This document shows, one piece after another, positions 57,823 through 64,000 of a stretch of 64,000 nt of DNA. The DNA is from Alkalihalobacillus bogoriensis ATCC BAA-922. GTDB lineage: Bacteria; Bacillota; Bacilli; Bacillales; Bacillaceae_F. Under the pieces are notes generated by a model that did not search any database, was not told where the DNA came from, and was given only the letters and a program-made list of their open reading frames with translations. The first letter of the stretch is position 1. Each line of letters starts with the position of its first letter. The stretch covers positions 62,001 through 126,000 of the forward strand of contig NZ_KK211278.1 of NCBI RefSeq assembly GCF_000621445.1, given 5' to 3'. The translations under genes and the position numbers were made by a program.

Positions 57823-57975
57823 ATGTTTGTATACACGACTTCTTCAAATAGTTTACGTCACTTAAGCGAGGAAAATTTATATAAGGCATATGAAACCGCT
57901 ATTCAATTAAAACTCGAGCCCGAATTTATATATTTGTTGAAAACAGAAATCAAACGAAGAAGCCGGATTGCGTAA
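57823..57975 (+). CDS. Sda-like sporulation kinase inhibitor
   Basis: 50 aa. LSEENLYKAYETAIQLKLEP and EFIYLLKTEIKRRS form the helical-hairpin pattern of Sda, which binds sporulation histidine kinases and blocks autophosphorylation. GTAGGAGGG lies eight bases before the ATG. It has a slightly longer N-terminus than Sda and is not in the sda position of B. subtilis, so it may be a paralogue. Confidence 0.75.
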   Translation: MFVYTTSSNSLRHLSEENLYKAYETAIQLKLEPEFIYLLKTEIKRRSRIA

Positions 57976-57992
57976 TAAATTATTGATATTCA

Positions 57993-58036
57993 TAGCACCT
58001 TTCTTGTTCTACTAAAACAGGGAAGGTGCTTTTTAG
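57993..58036 (+). terminator. Terminator after the Sda-like gene
   Basis: AGCACCTT / AAGGTGCT stem, about 20-base loop, five T. Confidence 0.75.
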
Positions 58037-58121
58037 TTCTTTTGCAAGAAAGTCTTTTCATAGCGTTTTTTCTTGTAGAAAGGTAGAATAGAAAACGAGA
58101 ATAGGGAAAGGAGTTGCAACA

Positions 58122-58691
58122 ATGTTAGAAAAAAAACAGCTCCGGAAATGGACACAACAAAAATTACAACAAATGAGCGAAGAAGAACGGGAACAGCATG
58201 CAGCGATTATTGCAGCGAAAGTACAGCAACTGTCTAGTTGGAAAAATGCTCAAACCATCGCTATAACGATTTCAAGGCAAACAGAAGTTCATACTCATTC
58301 CTTACTTGAAGTCGGTTGGCAACAAAACAAGACGATTGTCGTTCCAAAGACCGATCAAAAAAATAAAACGATGATCTTTTATAAAATTGATTCTTTTTCA
58401 GATTTGGAAGAAACATATTACAATCTCCTTGAGCCAATCCCAAGCCGTTGTATACAGGTGAACAAAACGGATATTGACTTTGTCATTGTTCCAGGGCTTG
58501 CTTACGATGAGCAAGGGTATCGTCTCGGTTTTGGTGGCGGGTATTATGACCGATTTCTTTCTACATACGACGGGGAAACGTGTTCGATTGCATTTGAAAC
58601 ACAAATAAGAGATGACATTCCAAAAGAGTCCTTTGATATACCAGTCCAAAAAATAGTGACAGAAAAGCGGGTTATTCAATGCTTGGCTTAA
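58122..58691 (+). CDS. yqgN: 5-formyltetrahydrofolate cyclo-ligase (YqgN)
   Basis: 189 aa. The C-terminal signature PGLAYDEQGYRLGFGGGYYDRFL holds the ATP/phosphate-binding GFGGGYYD. It converts 5-formyl-THF to 5,10-methenyl-THF. AAAGGAG precedes the ATG. It overlaps the DUF92 gene by 13 bases. Confidence 0.93.
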   Translation: MLEKKQLRKWTQQKLQQMSEEEREQHAAIIAAKVQQLSSWKNAQTIAITISRQTEVHTHSLLEVGWQQNKTIVVPKTDQKNKTMIFYKIDSFSDLEETYYNLLEPIPSRCIQVNKTDIDFVIVPGLAYDEQGYRLGFGGGYYDRFLSTYDGETCSIAFETQIRDDIPKESFDIPVQKIVTEKRVIQCLA

Positions 58692-59455
58692 TTGTTGTCG
58701 TATTTTTACTTTCTTTCACAGCGTTTTTTTTTAAAAAACTATCTATGTCAGGCTCATTTATGGCATTTATTGTGGGAACGATGATTGTATATGGGTTACA
58801 ACTAGAAGGGCTTGTATTACTAGGTATATTTTTTGTCAGTTCCACAGCATTGGGAGCATTTTTTCAAAAGAAAAAGCAAAATGATATAGTAGAAAAAGGT
58901 GACAGGCGAGATGGCTTTCAAGTAATCGCAAACGGAGGTGTCGCTGCTGTTTGTGCGAGTATGTTTGGTGTGACGAATGAGCCATTATGGGTGGTAGCGT
59001 TCGTTGGGTCACTTGCTGCGGCTAATGCAGACACATGGGCTTCTGAGATCGGAACATTAAGCCGTAAGAAGCCGATTTCCATTTTATCTTTTCAACGAGT
59101 GGAACGTGGTACCTCAGGTGCTATTTCTTTTCTTGGAACAGTTGCTTCACTTTGCGGAGCCATTGCAATTGCAGTGCCAGCTGTTATTTTATTTGAATCA
59201 CTGATTTCGTGGACTTCCGTTTATATTTTTGTATTATTTGTACTTGCAGGATGGTTTGGAAGTACAGTTGATACTCTTATTGGAGCTTTTATGCAAAATG
59301 TAAATGAATGTTCAGTCTGTCAAAGGAAAACAGAAAAACGTTACCATTGTCAGCAAAAGACAATACCCGTCTTTGGATTTCGATGGATAACAAATGACAC
59401 AGTTAACTTATGCTGTACAATTACCGGTGCAGTTGTAGCAGTTTTGTTCATATAA
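58679..59455 (+). CDS. DUF92 family membrane protein
   Basis: 258 aa with about six membrane helices. GSLAAANADTWASEIGTLSRKKPISIL and VERGTSGAISFLGTVAS are DUF92/TIGR00297 signatures; this family includes the plant phytyl-phosphate kinase VTE6. It might phosphorylate a prenyl phosphate (inference). Coupled to yqgN by overlap; no B. subtilis counterpart at this position that I recall. Confidence 0.83.
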   Translation: MLGLIVVVFLLSFTAFFFKKLSMSGSFMAFIVGTMIVYGLQLEGLVLLGIFFVSSTALGAFFQKKKQNDIVEKGDRRDGFQVIANGGVAAVCASMFGVTNEPLWVVAFVGSLAAANADTWASEIGTLSRKKPISILSFQRVERGTSGAISFLGTVASLCGAIAIAVPAVILFESLISWTSVYIFVLFVLAGWFGSTVDTLIGAFMQNVNECSVCQRKTEKRYHCQQKTIPVFGFRWITNDTVNLCCTITGAVVAVLFI

Positions 59456-59469
59456 ACTAAAGGAGAAAT

Positions 59470-60495
59470 GTGAAGATGGAACAGCAAAGAGAGCGGTATT
59501 CTAGACAAATATTATTTTCGCCAATTGGGGAAGAAGGACAAGCGTTGTTACTTGAAAAAAAAGTGCTCATCGTTGGGATGGGAGCACTTGGAACGGTATT
59601 AGCTAGTCATCTTGTCCGGGCAGGGGTAGGCACGGTTACTTTTGCTGACCGAGATTATGTTGAAAAAAGCAATCTTCAACGCCAAGTGTTATTTGATGAA
59701 GACGATGTAGCTGAAGCGTTGCCAAAAGCGGTGGCGGCTGAGAGAAAATTGAGAAAAGTAAATTCTGACATTACAATTCAAGGTATTGTGGCAGATGTAA
59801 CGAGAGATAATATGGATGACTTGTTAGACGGCGTCGACTTAGTATTAGATGGAACAGATAATTTTCAAACTAGGTTTTTAATTAATGATGCTTGTTTTAA
59901 AAAAGGAATTCCTTTTGTTTATGGCGGTGCGGTTAGTTCAAGAGGGATGACGGCAATTTTTATTCCAGGTGAAACACCGTGCTTACGTTGCTTTATAAAA
60001 GAAGGTGATACAGGTGGACAAACTTGTGACATGATTGGTGTTATTTCTCCTGTTGTTGATATTGTAGGTTCGTTTCAAGCTGTTGAAGCGATAAAATTTT
60101 TAGTTCAAGCGAATAAATCACAACGTAACAGTTTACTTTCTTTTGATATTTGGAACTATCATATGTTTGAATTGAAGTTCTCTACACCTGATCATGATTG
60201 TCCGACATGTCAGTTACATGAATACCCAGCTCTTCAAATGGAAGAGGGGGAAATGGTGACATCGCTTTGTGGAAGAGAAACGGTTCAAATCAATGCAAGG
60301 TCATCTTTTGATTTAAAAGAATGGGCAACAAAATTGCAAGTCATTGGCACAGTGAAAGAGACGCCTTTTCTTCTTAGAGTAGAGTTGGACAATGGGATGA
60401 AATTCGTGCTATTCCCGGATGGCCGGACACTTGTCCAAGGTACGGAAGATGTTACAGAAGCGAAAGCATTATATCGGAAATATATAGGGCTTTAG
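59470..60495 (+). CDS. thiF: ThiF/MoeB-family adenylyltransferase
   Basis: 341 aa (GTG at 59470; ATG 59476 is the alternative, AAAGGAG upstream). E1-like fold: ERYSRQILFSPIGEEGQ, ATP-binding VGMGALGTVLASHLVRAG, LDGTDNFQTRFLIND, ETPCLRCF and HDCPTC (structural zinc cysteines). It adenylates the C-terminus of a sulfur-carrier protein (ThiS or MoaD). The C-terminal 80 residues (LCGRETVQIN...) are the Bacillus long form. No carrier gene is adjacent. Confidence 0.85.
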   Translation: MKMEQQRERYSRQILFSPIGEEGQALLLEKKVLIVGMGALGTVLASHLVRAGVGTVTFADRDYVEKSNLQRQVLFDEDDVAEALPKAVAAERKLRKVNSDITIQGIVADVTRDNMDDLLDGVDLVLDGTDNFQTRFLINDACFKKGIPFVYGGAVSSRGMTAIFIPGETPCLRCFIKEGDTGGQTCDMIGVISPVVDIVGSFQAVEAIKFLVQANKSQRNSLLSFDIWNYHMFELKFSTPDHDCPTCQLHEYPALQMEEGEMVTSLCGRETVQINARSSFDLKEWATKLQVIGTVKETPFLLRVELDNGMKFVLFPDGRTLVQGTEDVTEAKALYRKYIGL

Positions 60496-60579
60496 TGATG
60501 AGTCCTTCATCTCCTAGTATTTTTAGCTATATTACGTCAAGATAAAGGCAAATCATTTGTTGAAAGGTGGAGGTAATAA

Positions 60580-61521
<942 letters not shown>

Positions 61522-61588
61522 GTTAGCCCAATGATAAACGGATAATTCAATAGAAAATGCACAAAGTATGGATAAGGAGGAATGTAAT

Positions 61589-61777
61589 ATGATCTCAAGA
61601 ATATTGTCATTACTATCCATGATTACATCAGGTGTTGTTATTTACAAATACAGATATCGTATTCTAAACGCTGTCCTCGGACAACGAACACTACGAAAAG
61701 CAGCCATCGCCCTATCCATGCAAATCCCATTCGTCCGTCAAAAACTCCTGAGCAACTTCGTCTTCACCCAAAGATAG
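61589..61777 (+). CDS. Small membrane-associated protein, unidentified
   Basis: 62 aa from the ATG at 61589 (AAGGAGG upstream; the longer ORF start has none). One hydrophobic helix (ILSLLSMITSGVVIYKYRY) followed by a basic amphipathic tail (RTLRKAAIALSMQIPFVRQK). Function unknown; sits between ldh and a hairpin-rich region. Confidence 0.6.
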   Translation: MISRILSLLSMITSGVVIYKYRYRILNAVLGQRTLRKAAIALSMQIPFVRQKLLSNFVFTQR

Positions 61778-61779
61778 AG

Positions 61780-61932
61780 AACAAGCACCAAAAGGCGCCT
61801 TTCCTTTTGGTGCTTGTTCGTTAGCAAGGCGAAGCCGGGGCAATCTTTAAAGTCCAATTGGAGCGTTTTTCTCCAAATGGACGCGCCCCGAGCGAAGCCC
61901 ACCAAAAGGCGCCTTTCCTTTTGGTGCTTGTT
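61780..61932 (+). repeat. Twin 33-nt hairpin repeat with nested hairpins between
   Basis: The same 33-nt block CACCAAAAGGCGCCTTTCCT...TTGGTGCTTGTT is at 61786-61818 and 61900-61932. The first is extended to a 16-bp perfect stem AACAAGCACCAAAAGG/CCTTTTGGTGCTTGTT (61780-61818), a strong terminator. Between them are TCCAATTGGAG/CTCCAAATGGA and CGGGGC/GCCCCG stems plus two GCGAAGCC blocks. Confidence 0.85.
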
Positions 61933-61984
61933 TTATTCGTAAACCGAAAGAAAGCTTGCTATAATGAAGTGAAGAGGTGATGGA

Positions 61985-62740
61985 ATGAGATGGAAAACCA
62001 TTTGCTTTGATTTGGATAATACATTGTTCAGCCATGAAGCGGCGTTCGAAAAAGCAATCAAAAATTGTTATGAAAAAACAGTGACTTTGTGGAAAAAGGA
62101 TAAGCAAATAAAACACGCCCCAAGTACGGACGAATGGTTTTTTCTGTTTAAACAAAACAGTGATCGGTTTTGGCGTCAATTCGAGCAAAAAACGATCGAT
62201 AGGAGAACGTACCGTAGATTGCGCTATCAACAAACGATGCTAGCTTTTAACCTACCTTATTCAGACACAGAGGCAGACCAATTTCATGAACAATATAATC
62301 AAACGGTTTACGAATTTACTGAACCTTATGAAGGACTTGCCTCATTGCTTGAGTTCTTACAAGAAAACGGCATAAAACTAGGGATTATTACGAACGGACC
62401 AGCAGACACACAATATGAAAAAATAAAAAGATTAGGGATTTCTCAGTATATAACATCAGAACATATATTTATTTCTGAACAGCTAACCGTCGCTAAGCCG
62501 AACCCAGCTATTTTCAACTATGCCCTTACACAACTACAGCATCAACCACAAGAAGGAAAATTATATGTAGGAGATTCGTGGGAACAGGATATTATCGGTG
62601 CACGACATGCTGGCTGGGAAGCCATTTATATGAACACAAGAAATGTTGATCCACATTCAACTGAACCTGTAGTAGCGACTTGTCATACACTTACTGAAGT
62701 GAAAAACATCATCGAGAGAGAATTGAACTTGAAGGGATGA
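61985..62740 (+). CDS. HAD-superfamily hydrolase (YjjG-like phosphatase)
   Basis: 251 aa. Motif I CFDLDNTLFSHEA (nucleophile Asp), a helical cap (about 20-100), motif II GIITNGPADTQ, motif III KPNPAIFNYAL, motif IV YVGDSWEQDIIGARHAGW. A C1-capped HAD phosphatase, probably acting on nucleotides or small phosphates. GAGGTG precedes the ATG. It ends five bases before gluP. Confidence 0.88.
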   Translation: MRWKTICFDLDNTLFSHEAAFEKAIKNCYEKTVTLWKKDKQIKHAPSTDEWFFLFKQNSDRFWRQFEQKTIDRRTYRRLRYQQTMLAFNLPYSDTEADQFHEQYNQTVYEFTEPYEGLASLLEFLQENGIKLGIITNGPADTQYEKIKRLGISQYITSEHIFISEQLTVAKPNPAIFNYALTQLQHQPQEGKLYVGDSWEQDIIGARHAGWEAIYMNTRNVDPHSTEPVVATCHTLTEVKNIIERELNLKG

Positions 62741-62744
62741 GGAT

Positions 62745-64000
62745 ATGGACGTTTATCGTCATGATTTACTGTATTGGCAAATAGCCCATTACTTTATCTT
62801 GAATGGAATGAAAGTACTTGATATTCATTCGAGTCATAAAGAAGTATGGTTAGAACATGAAAACGCCAATACGGTAGTTCGACTTGTAAGGACAGAGTTA
62901 GATTGGGGAAATGCATTAAAAAAAGATATTGATAACACGTTAGCGGCAGTTGAGCGTGTTAGAAAAAAATTAGGATATCGAACACTTACAGTAGAAAATG
63001 TGTATGTTTCTATGTATCCACCGGTTGATTCCTATGAGCATCTAATTAACGAACCTACTCAATTAGGAAGAAATTATGCTACAACTGTGTATACGTCTTT
63101 ATTAGAGGCAGAAGAACAAAATAAAGAAGCAACATTGAAAAAACTTTGTCAAAGGTTACATATTACTCTCCCATCGATGGGAGAGTGGGATAAACAAAGT
63201 TATGAAAATATTCCGCTCATTCGTCATGAGGTTAGGATGATTCATGAGCAGCGCATCCAGCAGGAAAAAGCATTGTTTCAGTTTGCAAAGCCTAAATTAA
63301 CTTATGTATTGTTACTTCTCATAGGTGTTATGTTTGGGATTGTAGAATATAGTGGGGGAAGTCAAAGTATATCAGTTTTAATTGAATTTGGAGCTAAATA
63401 CAATCCTGCGATTGAAGAAGGAGAATGGTGGCGTTTTTTTACCTCCATGTTTTTACATATAGGATTACTTCATCTGTTTATGAATTCACTAGCCTTGTAT
63501 TTTTTAGGAACGGCGGTGGAACGAATTTACGGTAGTTTTCGTTTTCTATTTATTTATGTTATCGCAGGAATAGTAGGCTCAATCGCAAGTTATGCATTTA
63601 GCGAACAAATCTCAGCAGGAGCTTCTGGGGCGATTTTTGGCTGTTTTGGAGCTTTGTTATATTTTGGTCTCATTCATAAAAGAATCTTTCTTCGAACAAT
63701 GGGGACAAGTTTATTTGTTATTTTAGCGATAAATTTAGCTATAGGCTTTGCTATTCCGGTTATTGACAATGCAGCTCATATCGGTGGATTAGTCGGTGGA
63801 TTTTTCGCATCAGGACTAATGCATTTACCGAAACATAAAAAGAGTGGAAAGCAGTTTGTTTATTTTCTCTTTGTTTGTCTGGCGGTCGGTGGCTTATTTT
63901 TTTATGGTATGCAAAATGAATCGAAATCAGGGGCTGATCTTGCTCACCTACAATATATCCAAGAACTTTTAGTAGAGGAAGAAGTAGAAGAAGCTTATCA
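62745..64000 (+). CDS. gluP: Rhomboid intramembrane protease GluP (YqgP), 3' end outside window
   Basis: 418 codons visible with no stop, so truncated by the window edge. An N-terminal cytoplasmic domain (about 1-180) precedes the rhomboid core: WWRFFTSMFLHIGLLHLFMNSLAL, catalytic Ser in SAGASGAIFGCFGAL and catalytic His in IDNAAHIGGLVGG. YqgP-type rhomboids cleave membrane proteins, including the Mg transporter MgtE in B. subtilis. The remaining C-terminus would carry TPR repeats. GAAGGGATGAGGAT precedes the ATG. Confidence 0.93.
   Translation, partial: MDVYRHDLLYWQIAHYFILNGMKVLDIHSSHKEVWLEHENANTVVRLVRTELDWGNALKKDIDNTLAAVERVRKKLGYRTLTVENVYVSMYPPVDSYEHLINEPTQLGRNYATTVYTSLLEAEEQNKEATLKKLCQRLHITLPSMGEWDKQSYENIPLIRHEVRMIHEQRIQQEKALFQFAKPKLTYVLLLLIGVMFGIVEYSGGSQSISVLIEFGAKYNPAIEEGEWWRFFTSMFLHIGLLHLFMNSLALYFLGTAVERIYGSFRFLFIYVIAGIVGSIASYAFSEQISAGASGAIFGCFGALLYFGLIHKRIFLRTMGTSLFVILAINLAIGFAIPVIDNAAHIGGLVGGFFASGLMHLPKHKKSGKQFVYFLFVCLAVGGLFFYGMQNESKSGADLAHLQYIQELLVEEEVEEAY

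Overview
The window is a low-GC chromosomal segment of a spore-forming member of the Bacillaceae. Gene order follows the Bacillus subtilis yqeZ-yqfA-...-yqgP region almost step by step: floA, yqfC, yqfD, phoH, pgpH, ybeY, dgkA, cdd, era, yqzL, recO, glyQS, ccpN, ppsR, yqxD, dnaG, sigA, cccA, trmK, yqfO, ispH, yqfQ, cshB, nfo, yqfT, zur, yqfW, yqfX, ispG, yqfZ, DUF1189, sodA, yqgE, pbpA, rpmG, yqgN and gluP. The sporulation genes and the number of lineage-specific inserts point to an alkaliphile-like Bacillaceae genus rather than B. subtilis itself. That assignment is inference.

Layout. 1-9.3 kb: membrane-domain genes (NfeD, flotillin), sporulation genes yqfC/yqfD, PhoH, the c-di-AMP phosphodiesterase PgpH, YbeY, undecaprenol kinase and cytidine deaminase. 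9.3-15.5 kb: era, yqzL, recO, a glycine T-box leader with glyQS, and the gluconeogenesis repressor CcpN. 15.5-20.2 kb: ppsR and the macromolecular synthesis genes dnaG-sigA. 20.2-27.7 kb: cytochrome c, tRNA methyltransferase, isoprenoid and RNA/DNA maintenance genes. 28-38.1 kb: a soluble histidine kinase, a manganese-type ABC transporter behind an MntR-like site, ppk/ppx with a Pho box, and a zinc-type ABC transporter plus zur behind a Zur-like box. 38.3-47.7 kb: small membrane proteins, ispG, an MFS exporter, a DUF1002 protein, a second NfeD protein and a Na/phosphate symporter behind a canonical four-repeat Pho box. 47.8-48.4 kb: five tRNAs. 48.6-64 kb: sodA, yqgE, an unidentified structured RNA, pbpA, a DUF4912 gene coupled to a GH57-GT4 fusion, rpmG, a Sda-like inhibitor, yqgN, DUF92, ThiF, ldh, a HAD phosphatase and truncated gluP.

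How the genes work together. Metal homeostasis (Mn, Zn and their regulators, Mn-SOD, a zinc-free L33) and phosphate homeostasis (polyphosphate kinase and phosphatase, Na/Pi symporter, two Pho boxes) stand out. Both ABC importers lack a substrate-binding protein gene here.

The most unusual content is non-coding. (1) An interspersed multi-hairpin repeat has seven copies, each starting directly after an intrinsic terminator. (2) A 179-bp palindromic element has two copies whose four 19-nt units keep identical 51/58/51 spacing. (3) A 52-bp tandem array has hairpin-forming units. (4) A promoter- and terminator-bounded RNA upstream of pbpA carries a 12-nt block typical of 5S rRNA. All assignments come from reading the sequence; no database search was run.
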